Assembly (NCBI GenBank): GCA_050123275.1
Contig: JASFHK010000011.1
Coordinates: 1 to 53,000, forward strand
Source of the DNA: E44-bin88 sp050123275
GTDB lineage: Bacteria > Chloroflexota > Dehalococcoidia > Dehalococcoidales > BS750m-G39
Direction: 5' to 3'
Length of the DNA stretch: 53,000 bases
The translations under genes were made by a program, and so were the position numbers. Shown here one piece after another: positions 23,530 through 31,959 of the stretch (the stretch's first letter is position 1; the number at the start of each line of letters is the position of its first letter). The notes below the pieces were generated by a model. The model did not search any database. It had not been told where the DNA came from and worked only from the letters and a program-made list of their open reading frames with translations.

Positions 23530-24032
23530 CGCGCCCCCTCGCTCTTGGCCAGCAGGCTTTCGGCGTGCATCCGCCGCAGGTGGCAGAGCGCCACCGCCAG
23601 CGCGTCGGCGGCGTCGGCGGAGCGTGGGGCTTCGGCCAGGTTCAGTTGCAGCTTGACCATCATCTGCACCTGCTCCTTGCCGCTGGCGCCGTAGTCGGTG
23701 ACCCGCTGCTTGACCTCGGCGGGGGTGTATTCGCTGATGGGTATTTTCTCGCCGGCGGCGGCCAGGATGGCGATGGCCTGCGCCTGGCCGATGGCGATGG
23801 CCGACCTGACGTTCTTGGCCACGAAGGGGCGCTCGATGGCGACCACGTCGGGTTTGACGCGGGCGATGACGCCCACCAGCTGCCGGTAGATATTGCTCAA
23901 ACGCTCCCCGATGGGGGAGCGCTCGGTGGCTTTCAGGGCGCCGCAGTCGATAAAGGTTGCCTCTTCGTCTTCAGCCTCGATGACCCCGTAGCCCGTGGTT
24001 ACCGTGCCCGGGTCAATGCCCATGATTATCAT
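23526..24032 (-). CDS. ruvC: Crossover junction endodeoxyribonuclease RuvC
   Basis: RuvC resolves Holliday junctions by paired nicks. The 168-aa product begins MIIMGIDPGTVTTGYGVIE with the first catalytic Asp; VVAIERPFVAKNVRSAI carries the catalytic Glu, and RSADAADALAVALCH carries the final Asp pair. Order on the strand is yebC, ruvC, ruvA, a common arrangement. The ruvA start overlaps its stop. Confidence 0.95.
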   Translation of the reverse strand: MIIMGIDPGTVTTGYGVIEAEDEEATFIDCGALKATERSPIGERLSNIYRQLVGVIARVKPDVVAIERPFVAKNVRSAIAIGQAQAIAILAAAGEKIPISEYTPAEVKQRVTDYGASGKEQVQMMVKLQLNLAEAPRSADAADALAVALCHLRRMHAESLLAKSEGAR

Positions 24033-24042
24033 CGGCGCCGGC

Positions 24043-24792
24043 TCACGAATTATATTCCTCCAGTATGGCGTCGGAGAAGTCGGCGTTGCTGGAGACGTTT
24101 TGCACCTCGTCCAGCTCTTCCAGCTTGTCCAGCATTCTCAATGTTTGCAGGGCGGCTTTCTCTTCCATATCCACGGTGCTCTTGGGCACCATGAGCAGCT
24201 CCGCCGAGGCGATAGCTATCTTCTCTTTCTCCAGCGCTTCGCGCACCTTTTCCAGCTCGTCGGGCTTGGTGTAGATGTCGATGAACGTTTTTTCTATCTT
24301 AACGTCGTCGGCGCCGAGATCGATGGCCTGCAGCGCCATCTCCTCGGGGTCGCGGTCGTTGGTTTCCACGGTGATGACGCCGCGCGAATCGAAGAGCCAG
24401 GCGACGCAGCCGCTTTCACCCATGTTGCCGCCGTTGCGTGTGAAAATATTCCTTACTTCCTGGATGGTGCGGTTGCGGTTGTCACTCAGGGCCTGCACCA
24501 GTATGGCCACGCCGCTGGGGCCGTAGCCTTCGAGCACCATCTCGGCCAGCTCGACGCCTTCGGCGCGACCGCTGCCGCGTTTGATAGCCCGGTCGATGTT
24601 GTCCAGGGGCATGTTGTTGTCGCGGGCTTTTTGTATCGCCAGGCGGAGGCGGAAGTTACCCTCGGGGTTATCGCCGCCTTCGCGCACCGCCACGATGATT
24701 TCGCGCGCCAGCTTGGTGAAAAGCTGCCCGCGGCGGTCATCGGCAACGCCTTTTTTGCGCTTGATGGTTGACCATTTGGAATGACCCGACAT
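24043..24792 (-). CDS. YebC/PmpR family DNA-binding or translation-assisting protein
   Basis: The 249-aa product starts MSGHSKWSTIKRKKGVADDRR, then TKLAREIIVAVREGGDNPEGN and KARDNNMPLDNIDRAIKRG, all diagnostic of the YebC/TACO1 family. Members were described as transcriptional regulators and more recently as factors that relieve ribosome stalling at proline-rich runs; which applies here cannot be decided. It is 10 nt upstream of ruvC and begins that operon. Confidence 0.95.
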   Translation of the reverse strand: MSGHSKWSTIKRKKGVADDRRGQLFTKLAREIIVAVREGGDNPEGNFRLRLAIQKARDNNMPLDNIDRAIKRGSGRAEGVELAEMVLEGYGPSGVAILVQALSDNRNRTIQEVRNIFTRNGGNMGESGCVAWLFDSRGVITVETNDRDPEEMALQAIDLGADDVKIEKTFIDIYTKPDELEKVREALEKEKIAIASAELLMVPKSTVDMEEKAALQTLRMLDKLEELDEVQNVSSNADFSDAILEEYNS

Positions 24793-24848
24793 ATGCCACC
24801 TCTCTAGTAGATTCTAACACCTCGTCCTTTGGTGGTCAAAGGGTATAA

Positions 24849-24875
24849 CCCCACAAAAACTTCGTTTTTGCGGGG
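24849..24875 (-). terminator. Hairpin between acpS and yebC
   Basis: CCCC-A-CAAAAAC and GTTTTTG-C-GGGG pair across a TTC loop with one mismatch. On the minus strand it follows acpS by about 40 nt. There is no T-run downstream, so termination strength is uncertain. Confidence 0.5.
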
Positions 24876-24917
24876 GCCCCCTGCGTGCGTCTTTCCTGGA
24901 TTCCCGGGTTAGCGGCT

Positions 24918-25283
24918 TCATTCCGGACGCTCTCCGCTGGCCACGGCCACGGCGTATTCCCTGGAATGGGAGAGGCTGACGGCTATTTCGGCCAGCCCCA
25001 GCGCTTGGGCCCGTTTTCGGGCTTTTCCGTGGAGTTTGACCAGCGGCTTGCCCCTGTCGTCGGCTAATATCTCGATGTCCTTCAAGCTGGCGCCGCTGGT
25101 TTCGCCCAGTGCCTTGATGACGGCTTCCTTGGCAGCGAAGCGCCCGGCCAGAGAGGGGAGCTTGTCGCGGTAGAGCTTTAGCTCGTCGGCGGTGTAAAGG
25201 CGTTCGAGGAAGTCTTCGCCATGGCGGGCGATGGCTTTTTCCAGGCGGGCGATTTCAATAATGTCGATGCCGATAGCGTTCAT
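24918..25283 (-). CDS. acpS: Holo-[acyl-carrier-protein] synthase
   Basis: AcpS transfers 4'-phosphopantetheine from CoA to apo-ACP, activating fatty acid synthesis. The 121-aa product begins MNAIGIDIIEIARLEKAIAR (the GIDIIEI Mg-binding strand) and has SLAGRFAAKEAVIKALGE with the catalytic FAAKEA motif and AVSLSHSREYAVAVA near the C-terminus. It is followed by a hairpin and then yebC on the same strand. Confidence 0.95.
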   Translation of the reverse strand: MNAIGIDIIEIARLEKAIARHGEDFLERLYTADELKLYRDKLPSLAGRFAAKEAVIKALGETSGASLKDIEILADDRGKPLVKLHGKARKRAQALGLAEIAVSLSHSREYAVAVASGERPE

Positions 25284-25350
25284 ATCGTGCTGGGATTATA
25301 GTCTATTTATGGGGGGTGTTCAAGGCGGGGGCGCCCAGCCCCGCTCTGTT

Positions 25351-25556
25351 ATCCAACGTTTTTCATTCCCACCCAAAACCCTCCCTATAAGGGTGGAATT
25401 CCTTAAATATCTCCTTTTGGTTCCACCCACCTATCGCATTGGGGGGGGAGGCATATCTCCACGGGTTAAGGGGTTTACCCATTAGGGTGGGCTGGGTTGG
25501 GTTCGAAACGACGTACGCTCACAAAGTGGTGGGTGGGAATAGATAAAAACAGGGGT
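25351..25556. repeat. Dispersed repeat, copy B, with a matching right end
   Basis: The left part (25351-25428) aligns closely to copy A, including the CTCCCTATAAGGGTGGAAT core. The right part (25526-25559: GTGGTGGGTGGGAA then AGATAAAAAC) matches the right end of copy C. The left TCTTT-like/TTCCCACCC end is an inverted counterpart of the right GGGTGGGAA end, so B looks like a roughly 200-bp MITE-like unit. It fills most of the 340-bp gap between acpS and the HAD gene. Confidence 0.65.
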
Positions 25557-25623
25557 GAGTGGTATTTGGAATTAGGTGGCCGTGGGTGCTAAAATTAGGT
25601 GTTCGTTTTAGAAAGGGAAGCCG

Positions 25624-26430
25624 ATGAATTATAAGCTGCTGGTGGTTGATATCGACGGGACGCTGGTGGGCAAGGCTGGCGTTATCTCCAGAGAGGACAA
25701 GATGGCGCTGGCGGCGGCGCAGCGGGCGGGGGTGAGGGTGAGCCTTTCCACGGGGCGGGCCTCGCAGGGTTGCCGCTGGGTCATCGAGGAGCTGTCGCTG
25801 GACGGTTACCATGTCTTCTTCGACGGGGCGCTGGTGGCCGGCCCCGAAAAAGACGTCTATGTCGAGCCGCTGGCGGGGGACGTGGTCGAGGAAGTGGTCG
25901 ATTTCGTGCGTGAGAACGATATCTACCTGGAGCTTTATTCGGCCACGGACTACTTCGTCGAGCGGGAGAACTGGGCCACCGAGATACACCGTAAATACTT
26001 CAAGCTGGAGCCGCGGGTGGTGGATTTCAAGGGGCTGGGGAGCGAAGAACGGTTCGTCAAGGGGGGGCTGATAACGCGCGACGAGGCCGAGGTCATCCAG
26101 GCGAAGAGCTTTCGCAACCGCTTCGACCACAGCCTGCGCTTTTCGGTGGCGCAGTCGCCGGCCTATCCCGGCGTCGAGTTCATCAATGTTCTAGCCCCCG
26201 AGGTCTCCAAGGGCAAGGCGCTGACGGCACTGGCTTCTCACCTGGGGGTATCGTTGCGTGAGGTGGTGGCGGTGGGCGACGGCAGCAACGATATCAGTCT
26301 GCTTTCCGTGGCCGGGCTGGCGGTGGCGATGGGCAATGCTTCCGACGAGGTTAAGGCGGTGGCGCACCACGTCACCGATGACGTGACCAACAACGGCGTG
26401 GCGGCGGTGATCGAGAGGTTCTTGCTCTAG
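25624..26430 (+). CDS. HAD superfamily Cof-type phosphatase
   Basis: The 268-aa product begins YKLLVVDIDGTLVGKAGVIS (motif I DxDGT), has VSLSTGRAS (motif II), a C2-type cap, and VSKGKALTALASHLG plus VVAVGDGSNDISLLSVAG (motifs III/IV). Cof-type HAD enzymes hydrolyse sugar phosphates, flavin mononucleotide or similar phosphometabolites; the substrate cannot be told. The C-terminus reads AVAMGNASDEVKAVAHHVT, as usual for the family. An extended -10 (TGC-TAAAAT near 25590) and the GAAAGGGAAG ribosome site precede the ATG. Confidence 0.93.
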   Translation: MNYKLLVVDIDGTLVGKAGVISREDKMALAAAQRAGVRVSLSTGRASQGCRWVIEELSLDGYHVFFDGALVAGPEKDVYVEPLAGDVVEEVVDFVRENDIYLELYSATDYFVERENWATEIHRKYFKLEPRVVDFKGLGSEERFVKGGLITRDEAEVIQAKSFRNRFDHSLRFSVAQSPAYPGVEFINVLAPEVSKGKALTALASHLGVSLREVVAVGDGSNDISLLSVAGLAVAMGNASDEVKAVAHHVTDDVTNNGVAAVIERFLL

Positions 26431-26461
26431 GCAGTTAGGCCGTTTTTTTAGAGCCGGGAGC

Positions 26462-26545
26462 CTAGCTGCTCTTTCTGCGGACCATTATCCAAAGAACTAT
26501 CAGACCGATTAAAATGGCAACGAGAATCCAGCTCCACCACTCCAT
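26462..26545 (-). CDS. Single-span small membrane protein, 27 aa
   Basis: On the minus strand, after a GGAGG eight bases upstream, an ATG opens MEWWSWILVAILIGLIVLWI, continues MVRRKSS and stops with TAG. The hydrophobic stretch WILVAILIGLIVLWIMV is a single transmembrane helix with a positively charged C-tail, so the N-terminus is predicted outside. No relative is recognised. The strong ribosome site and the clean amphipathic boundary make it more credible than chance, but at this length coding status is uncertain. Confidence 0.55.
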   Translation of the reverse strand: MEWWSWILVAILIGLIVLWIMVRRKSS

Positions 26546-26757
26546 ATCTGGCCTCCTGTAATTCGCGTCCTGGAACAGTTTATTGGAGCTATATTACCCC
26601 AGACTTCACCTAAATTCAAGACGAAAAGGGCGCTTTGAGGATTACTTTTAATCTTTATAATTTCGTCATTTTTTGAGGCCAAAAGGGCTGAATTTTGGTT
26701 TTTCGAGGCGAAAATCGTGTTATAATAAGTAAGTTTTAGTTATTTACAGTTACATAT

Positions 26758-26803
26758 AGGGGATTCATGGACGATTTTTGGACTGTGAACCCCCTCTTTT
26801 TAT
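26758..26803 (+). promoter_or_regulatory. Leader hairpin with T-run ahead of the collagen-propeller gene (possible attenuator)
   Basis: AGGGGATTCA (26758-26767) pairs with TGAACCCCCT (26786-26795) with one mismatch and is followed by CTTTTTAT. It lies between a TATAAT at 26721 and the gene start at 26830, so transcripts from that promoter must pass a terminator-like stem before reaching the gene. Confidence 0.5.
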
Positions 26804-26829
26804 AGTGAAAAAGAGAACCAGGAGGCGAG

Positions 26830-28053
26830 ATGAGACGAGCGTTTAAGGCATTAGTTTTTCTGGCAGTCATGGTTTTAATACTGGTGCCGCTGGCGGCCTG
26901 TGATTCGGCACAGGGGCCAAAAGGCGATACCGGGGCGACGGGCGCCACGGGAGCCACGGGAGCTACCGGTACGCAGGGGCCGAGGGGGCCGGAAGGGCCG
27001 CAGGGCGAAACGGGCCCGCAGGGCGAACAAGGGTTGCAGGGCGAGCCGGGGCCGGCGGGGCCGCAAGGGCCGCAGGGAAGTCGGGGGCCGATTGGGCTGC
27101 AGGGCCCACAGGGCCCACAGGGACCGCAAGGAGTTCAGGGGCCGCAAGGGCCGCAGGGGCCACAAGGCGAGCCGGGGGATTCGCTGGAGCTGACGCGCAT
27201 CGGCATGCTGAAGTGGTGGGAGGTGAATGGGGCGGGCAACACTTTCGCGTTTGGTTCCAGCCCCGAGGATGTCTGCTTCGACGGCACCAATGTCTGGGTC
27301 GCCCACGGCAGCGATGTATCCAAGGTAAGACCCGGCGACGGCGCCATACTGGCTACCTACGCGGTCAGCACTTCGGCTGATTTCATCTGTTGCGACGGCA
27401 AGTACGTCTGGATTACCTCTACGATGCCTTCCGATAAAGCGACCAGAGTGAGGGCTGCCGACGGTGGCGGCGTCACCAACTACGACACTGGCGACGGGCC
27501 CAGGGGCATCTGTTTCGACGGGGAGTATATCTGGGTGGCCAACTCCGACGATAACAACGTGGTTAAGCTCAGTACCGGCGACGGCAGCGTGCTCGATACC
27601 GTTACCGTGGGCACCAATCCCCAGGGTATTTGCTTCGACGGGGAAAACATCTGGGTCGCTAACCGCGACAGTAACAACGTGACCAAGATAAGAGCCAGCG
27701 ACGGCAGCGTGCTCGACACCTACGATGTCGGCACCTCTCCTTACGGCATCGGCTACGACGGGGAGAACATCTGGGTGGCTAATAACGGCAGTAACAACGT
27801 GACCGAGCTGCTGGCTAGCGACGGCAGCCTGGTGGGCACCTACGCCGTCGGCGCCAGTCCCCGCGATCTCTGCTACGACGGGGAGAGCATCTGGGTGGTT
27901 AATAACGGCAGCAACAACGTGACCGAGCTCCTGGCCAGCGACGGCAGCCTGGTGGGCACCTACGCCGTCGGCGACGACCCCAGGGGCGTCTGCTTCGACG
28001 GCGTCAATATCTGGGTGGCCAATTACGGCGATAATACGGTGAGCAAGCTCTAG
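26830..28053 (+). CDS. Lipoprotein with collagen-like Gly-X-Y stalk and YVTN-type beta-propeller
   Basis: The N-terminal lipoprotein signal ends PLAAC with Cys24. Residues 29-118 are 30 uninterrupted Gly-X-Y triplets rich in GPQ, GAT and GEP, a collagen-like rod. After a short link (LTRIGMLKWWEVNG) come about seven 40-residue blades of the form DG-x-x-IWVAN-x-x-xNNV-x-K(L/I)-x-x-xDGS, a YVTN/NHL-type propeller. The last blades are near-identical at DNA level (120-bp period around 27763-28000), so they were duplicated recently. This suggests a membrane-anchored, externally projecting binding protein. GGAGG precedes the ATG. Confidence 0.85.
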   Translation: MRRAFKALVFLAVMVLILVPLAACDSAQGPKGDTGATGATGATGATGTQGPRGPEGPQGETGPQGEQGLQGEPGPAGPQGPQGSRGPIGLQGPQGPQGPQGVQGPQGPQGPQGEPGDSLELTRIGMLKWWEVNGAGNTFAFGSSPEDVCFDGTNVWVAHGSDVSKVRPGDGAILATYAVSTSADFICCDGKYVWITSTMPSDKATRVRAADGGGVTNYDTGDGPRGICFDGEYIWVANSDDNNVVKLSTGDGSVLDTVTVGTNPQGICFDGENIWVANRDSNNVTKIRASDGSVLDTYDVGTSPYGIGYDGENIWVANNGSNNVTELLASDGSLVGTYAVGASPRDLCYDGESIWVVNNGSNNVTELLASDGSLVGTYAVGDDPRGVCFDGVNIWVANYGDNTVSKL

Positions 28054-28079
28054 AGAGGATAGGGGGTAAGGACAACCGG

Positions 28080-28117
28080 CCGGAAGCCAGGGCGACAAGC
28101 CCCGGCTTCCGGTTTTG
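28080..28117. terminator. Bidirectional intrinsic terminator
   Basis: CCGGAAGCC (28080-28088) pairs with GGCTTCCGG (28104-28112), extended by GGG/CCC across the loop, and is followed by TTTTGATTT. It separates the propeller gene from the convergent DUF3068 gene. Confidence 0.85.
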
Positions 28118-28139
28118 ATTTACAGGTTAGACGGGTTGT

Positions 28140-28988
28140 TTATTGCCTGTTGCGGGTGGCGAGCACCAGGCCGGTGATAGCCAGGGCTGCGCCCACGACT
28201 ATGGCCATCCAGAAGCCATAGAACGATAGCCAGAGTATCAGGCTGCGGTTGCTGTCGGCGTAGTCGGACAGCTCGTCGATGGTTTCTTCGGTGAAGGCTA
28301 TGCTGGAAATATAGTAGGGAACCTGCGAGTCCGACGAGATGACCAGGCTGTAGGTCGAGTTGCTCTCGGTATACACTGTGGCGCCGCTTACCGGCTCGAC
28401 CTTCAGGTTGATAGCTACGTCCATGACCTGGGGAATACCGGTGCCTTCCTGGGTACCGATGTCCAGGCCCTGCTCGCTGATGGCGAAGGTGAAGACATTG
28501 AGGCCGTGAAATTCTTCTTCACCGGTAAAGGCGGCGGTGAGGGGGCGCCCGGCGCTTGAAATCCACATGTCGTAGCTTGTCTTTTCCACATCCGAGGGGA
28601 AGCAGAACTGCCCCGACCGTTCCATGTCACCGTAGCCCGATACGAAGGCCCGGGTGGAGCGGTCGACCCCCAGCTCCCCGCAGGCGCCGAACTGCTCCAG
28701 CTCAATGCCCGCCAGGGCGTGAGTGCAACATACCGTCTCGTTGATGGTGAGCACGTCGTCCTGGACGCCGGCCGCCAGCTGCTCCCGCTCCACCAGCACC
28801 GGCATTTCATCCATCTCTTGGGTGTCAGCGTTCAACACCAGGTAGGTGCCTTCGAACTTGACCAGTTTGTTGTAGTCTGACGGCAGTTTAACCATGCCGG
28901 GGAAGATGGCCAGCAGCCAGACCAGTGCGAAAACAACCAGGGCCAGACCGATAACGGTAAAGCCCAGGCTCCAGCCTTTCAATCTCAT
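28140..28988 (-). CDS. DUF3068-family membrane protein, 282 aa
   Basis: An N-terminal helix (FTVIGLALVVFALVWLLAIF) is followed by MVKLPSDYNKLVKFEGTYLV, a large extracytoplasmic beta-rich part, and a C-terminal helix (LSFYGFWMAIVVGAALAITGLVL) with a short NRQ tail. That two-span architecture and the KLPSDYN-x-EGT opening match DUF3068, sometimes called PorA-like; no role is established. Two cysteines (CCTHALAG and FGACGELGV regions) could form disulfides. It has its own promoter with paired 13-bp direct repeats in the 5' leader. Confidence 0.8.
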   Translation of the reverse strand: MRLKGWSLGFTVIGLALVVFALVWLLAIFPGMVKLPSDYNKLVKFEGTYLVLNADTQEMDEMPVLVEREQLAAGVQDDVLTINETVCCTHALAGIELEQFGACGELGVDRSTRAFVSGYGDMERSGQFCFPSDVEKTSYDMWISSAGRPLTAAFTGEEEFHGLNVFTFAISEQGLDIGTQEGTGIPQVMDVAINLKVEPVSGATVYTESNSTYSLVISSDSQVPYYISSIAFTEETIDELSDYADSNRSLILWLSFYGFWMAIVVGAALAITGLVLATRNRQ

Positions 28989-29009
28989 GATAATATGCCT
29001 CCTTTTTTA

Positions 29010-29083
29010 CCTAGCGTGACTATTTGCCTAGCCCGACTAGGTATATCGTGGGGCATTATACAGTGCCGAGGAAACTTTTGCAA
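29010..29083 (-). promoter_or_regulatory. Promoter and paired 13-bp direct repeats upstream of the DUF3068 gene
   Basis: On the minus strand TTGCAA (29083-29078), a 17-nt spacer and TATAAT (29060-29055). Between the predicted start (about 29048) and the gene, two CCTAGC-N2-GACTA blocks lie at 29010-29022 and 29027-29039 (17-bp period). Each block differs from the other only at two central bases. Their place just downstream of the start is typical of a repressor operator. Confidence 0.65.
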
Positions 29084-29143
29084 TAGTGAGGTTTAAAGAG
29101 GTGGAGTTAGATAAGGTCAGCCTTTGCTTGCCGCACTCCTGCT

Positions 29144-30130
29144 CTAGAGGTGAAGCTCGATAATATCGCCGTCCTCCAAAACGTGGTCGCGGCGGGCCAT
29201 GACCCCGTCGTGCTTGGCTGAGCCCCAGACGCGGGCGTATTTCATCTTGGCTCGGAAGTCTTTGTGCACCGCCTCGGCGGCGTCGGCCAGGGTGCTGCCC
29301 CGCTTTAAGATGATGGGGTCGGTGGGGTCGGGCTTTTTGCCCGGGGCCTTGGTGTAAACGCGGATGATATCCAGCACGCGGTAGATTTCGCCCTTTAGTT
29401 CTTCCAATCCCGCGCCTTCGGTGGCGGAGATGGTGATGGTGGGGAAACGCTCGCCGTATGCCGACTGCAAGGCCTTAAAATTGCGCCCGTCCGTATCGAA
29501 ATCGCGCTTGTTGCCGATGACGAGCGCTTTCTGGTGCCAGAGGGTGTAGTCGGGGTCGGCCTCCCCGTTGCTCTCGCTTTCGCCGAGGATTATCCTCATC
29601 TTCTTGAGCTGCTCGATAACGGACTCCATCTGCGCCAGCGGGTCGTAGCTCAAGTCGACCACGACGAGCAGGGCGTCGGCTTTTCTTAAAAGCGGCGGCA
29701 TCCAGAACTCGGTCGACTGGGGGGCGAGGGGTGGGGTGTCGATGAGCTGAATCTTGATGTTCTCGAACTCCATCATGCCGGGCAGCGCCTGGTGGGTGGT
29801 GAAGGGGTAGTCGGCCACGGTGGGGGAGGCGCTGGTGACGGCGTCTATAATCCGGGACTTGCCGCAGTTGGGCGGGCCGACCACGGCCAGCTGGGCGGCG
29901 CCTTCCTTTTCAATCATCAATGACGCCCGTCTGGCGCCGCTCTTGCGGGCGGCCATCTGGGTGAGCTTGGCGATGCGGCCCCTTAGCTCGGCGCGCAGGT
30001 GGTCGGTGCCCTTGTGCTTGGGCATGATAGCCAGCATCTCTTCCAGGGCGGCGATTTTTTCCAGCGGGTCTTTCGCCTCGCGGAAGGCTTTTTCGGCTTC
30101 GAAGTATTGCGGGGGTAGGTTGGCCGGCAT
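29144..30130 (-). CDS. DRG/Obg-like GTPase with C-terminal TGS domain
   Basis: The 328-aa product has a helical N-terminus (EAEKAFREAKDPLEKIAALE), then G1 VVGPPNCGKS, a DYPFTTHQ switch-I-like segment, G3 IDTPPLAP, G4 GNKRD, and the C-terminal TGS-type domain ending DHVLEDGDIIELHL. G1 has NCGKS and G3 has DTPP in place of the usual NxGKS and DTPG, as in DRG/Rbg relatives of archaea and some bacteria. Such GTPases act in translation or stress, but the bacterial form here is unstudied as far as I know. It lies 3 nt downstream of uvrC on the minus strand. Confidence 0.88.
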   Translation of the reverse strand: MPANLPPQYFEAEKAFREAKDPLEKIAALEEMLAIMPKHKGTDHLRAELRGRIAKLTQMAARKSGARRASLMIEKEGAAQLAVVGPPNCGKSRIIDAVTSASPTVADYPFTTHQALPGMMEFENIKIQLIDTPPLAPQSTEFWMPPLLRKADALLVVVDLSYDPLAQMESVIEQLKKMRIILGESESNGEADPDYTLWHQKALVIGNKRDFDTDGRNFKALQSAYGERFPTITISATEGAGLEELKGEIYRVLDIIRVYTKAPGKKPDPTDPIILKRGSTLADAAEAVHKDFRAKMKYARVWGSAKHDGVMARRDHVLEDGDIIELHL

Positions 30131-30133
30131 TTT

Positions 30134-31951
30134 TTAAAGGCTCTCCTTTATTTTCTGTGCCAGGTCTTTGGTTATGCCGCTGACCCCGGCTAATTCCTCG
30201 ACGTTAGCCTCCCGAATGCCCCTGAGCGAGCCGAAGCGGCGCAAGAGGGCCTTCTTGCGCCTGGGTCCGATACCGAGGACGTTATCCAGCGCCGAGGCGA
30301 AAGTCTGCTTGCGGTGGACTCTATGATGATAACCGATGGCGAAGCGGTGCGATTCGTCCCTCACCCGTTGCAAGAGCTGCAGGCCGGGGGAGGTGGGGGG
30401 CAAGACGACAGGTTTCGACCGGCCGGGGAGGAAAAGCTCCTCGTTTTCCTTGGCTAGGCCGGCGGCGGGAATGTCATCGGCGCCCGTCTCTCTCATCGCC
30501 TTGAGCGCGGCACCGAGCTGCCCCTTGCCGCCGTCGATGAGCACCAGGTCGGGCTTTACCGCCCAGGTCCCCGAGGCGTTTTCCGCCCGCTTGAAGCGTC
30601 TCCTTAATACCTCGGCGAGCATGGCGTAGTCATCGGCGCCGGGGACGGTCTTTATCTTGAAGCGGCGGTAGTGCGCCGGTTTGGGCTTGCCTTTCTCGAA
30701 GACGACCAGGCTGCCCACGGCGTCCTTGCCCTGAATGTTGGAAATATCATAGCCCTCGATGCGGCGGGGCGGGGAGGGGAGGTCGAGCTCTTGCTTAATC
30801 TCGGCCAGCGCTCTGGAAAGCGCCTGCGGCGCCGCCAGCTGTTTGATTTTAAGCTGCTCCAGTCCCTGCCGGGCGTTTTTAGCCACGATTGCGATGAGCT
30901 GCTTCTTGCTGCCGCGCTGTGGAACCTGTATTTTAACGGCGCCGCCGCGTTTGACCGACAGCCATTCCTCCAGCGTGTCTTTGTCCTCCACCGGGTGCTG
31001 TAACAACAGTCGGGGTGGGATGTGGGGGGCGAAGGCGTAGAACTGCTGGATAAAACTTGACATAATTTTAGAGGGCTCTTCGTAGCGGGTACCCTGTAAA
31101 ACGAAGCTTTCCCGGCCTATCAATTTGCTGTTGCGGATAAAGAACACCTGAACAAAGGCCTGGTCGCGCTCCGGGGCGAAGGCGATAACGTCCTGCTCGC
31201 CCTGTATGCGGGCGGCGATTCGCTGTCCCTCGACCACCTCCCTTGCCGCCTGAATCTGGTCGCGCAGGCGGGCGGCGCGCTCGTAGTCCATGGCCTCCGC
31301 CGCCTTATTCATGCGGGATTCCAGCTGCCTGACCACTTTTTCCTGCTTGCCCTCCATGAAGAGAATAAGCTGGCGGATGACCTCGTCGTACTCGCGGCGG
31401 CTGGCCTTGCCCACGCAGGGCGCCAGGCAACGGCCGAGGTCGTATTCCAGGCAGGGGCGGGTGTCTTTGCCGGTGATTTCGCGGGTGCAGGAGCGGAAGG
31501 GGAAGATGCCTTTTAAAAGCTTCAGGGTGCGCTTTATCGACCGGGCGCTGGCGAAGGGGCCGAAATAGCGCCCGCCGTTGGCCTGGAGGGTGCGGGTGAT
31601 GTGGACGCGGGGCCAGTCCTCGCCCAGGTCTATCTTGAGGTAGGGGAAGGTCTTGTCGTCCTTGAGGTTGACGTTATAGCGCGGGCGGTGCTGCTTGATG
31701 AGGTTCAGCTCCAGTATCAGCGCCTCCTGCGCCGAGGCGGTGACGAAATAGTCCAGGTCGGCGATGCGGCTCACCAGGCGCCGTGTTTTGGGCGTCAGTT
31801 TCTGGCCGTCGCCGAAGTAAGAGCCGACGCGCTGGCGCAGGCTGGATGCCTTGCCCACGTAGATAATATTGCCCTCGGCGTCCTTGAAAAGATAGACGCC
31901 GGGGGAATTGGGCAGGCCCCTTAATTGCTCGGTGATATAGCTGGTCGTCAT
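30134..31951 (-). CDS. uvrC: Excinuclease ABC subunit C
   Basis: UvrC makes both incisions in nucleotide excision repair. The 605-aa product has a GIY-YIG domain (LPNSPGVYLFKDAEGNIIYV then GKASSLRQRV), a Cys-rich motif (CLEYDLGRCLAPC), the UVR segment RLESRMNKAAEAMDYERAAR, an RNase-H-like domain (EGYDISNIQGKDAVGSLVVF, DLVLIDGGKGQLGAAL) and a C-terminal HhH pair (LGIGPRRKKALLRRFG, GVSGITKDLAQKI). Its promoter's -10 lies only eight bases before the ATG, so the mRNA may be leaderless like that of uvrB. Confidence 0.97.
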   Translation of the reverse strand: MTTSYITEQLRGLPNSPGVYLFKDAEGNIIYVGKASSLRQRVGSYFGDGQKLTPKTRRLVSRIADLDYFVTASAQEALILELNLIKQHRPRYNVNLKDDKTFPYLKIDLGEDWPRVHITRTLQANGGRYFGPFASARSIKRTLKLLKGIFPFRSCTREITGKDTRPCLEYDLGRCLAPCVGKASRREYDEVIRQLILFMEGKQEKVVRQLESRMNKAAEAMDYERAARLRDQIQAAREVVEGQRIAARIQGEQDVIAFAPERDQAFVQVFFIRNSKLIGRESFVLQGTRYEEPSKIMSSFIQQFYAFAPHIPPRLLLQHPVEDKDTLEEWLSVKRGGAVKIQVPQRGSKKQLIAIVAKNARQGLEQLKIKQLAAPQALSRALAEIKQELDLPSPPRRIEGYDISNIQGKDAVGSLVVFEKGKPKPAHYRRFKIKTVPGADDYAMLAEVLRRRFKRAENASGTWAVKPDLVLIDGGKGQLGAALKAMRETGADDIPAAGLAKENEELFLPGRSKPVVLPPTSPGLQLLQRVRDESHRFAIGYHHRVHRKQTFASALDNVLGIGPRRKKALLRRFGSLRGIREANVEELAGVSGITKDLAQKIKESL

Positions 31952-31959
31952 CTGGCTTT

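Noticed and set aside
25430..25515. tRNA-like GGTTCGAA stretch
   Set aside because: No acceptor, D or anticodon stems can be drawn around it; it lies inside repeat copy B.
26920..27190. CRISPR-like repetition
   Set aside because: The repeats are Gly-X-Y codons in a coding frame, with no constant repeat-spacer structure.
26875..28098. 407-residue minus-strand frame over the collagen-propeller gene
   Set aside because: It is the antisense reading of an obviously structured repeat protein; its repetitiveness only mirrors the real gene.
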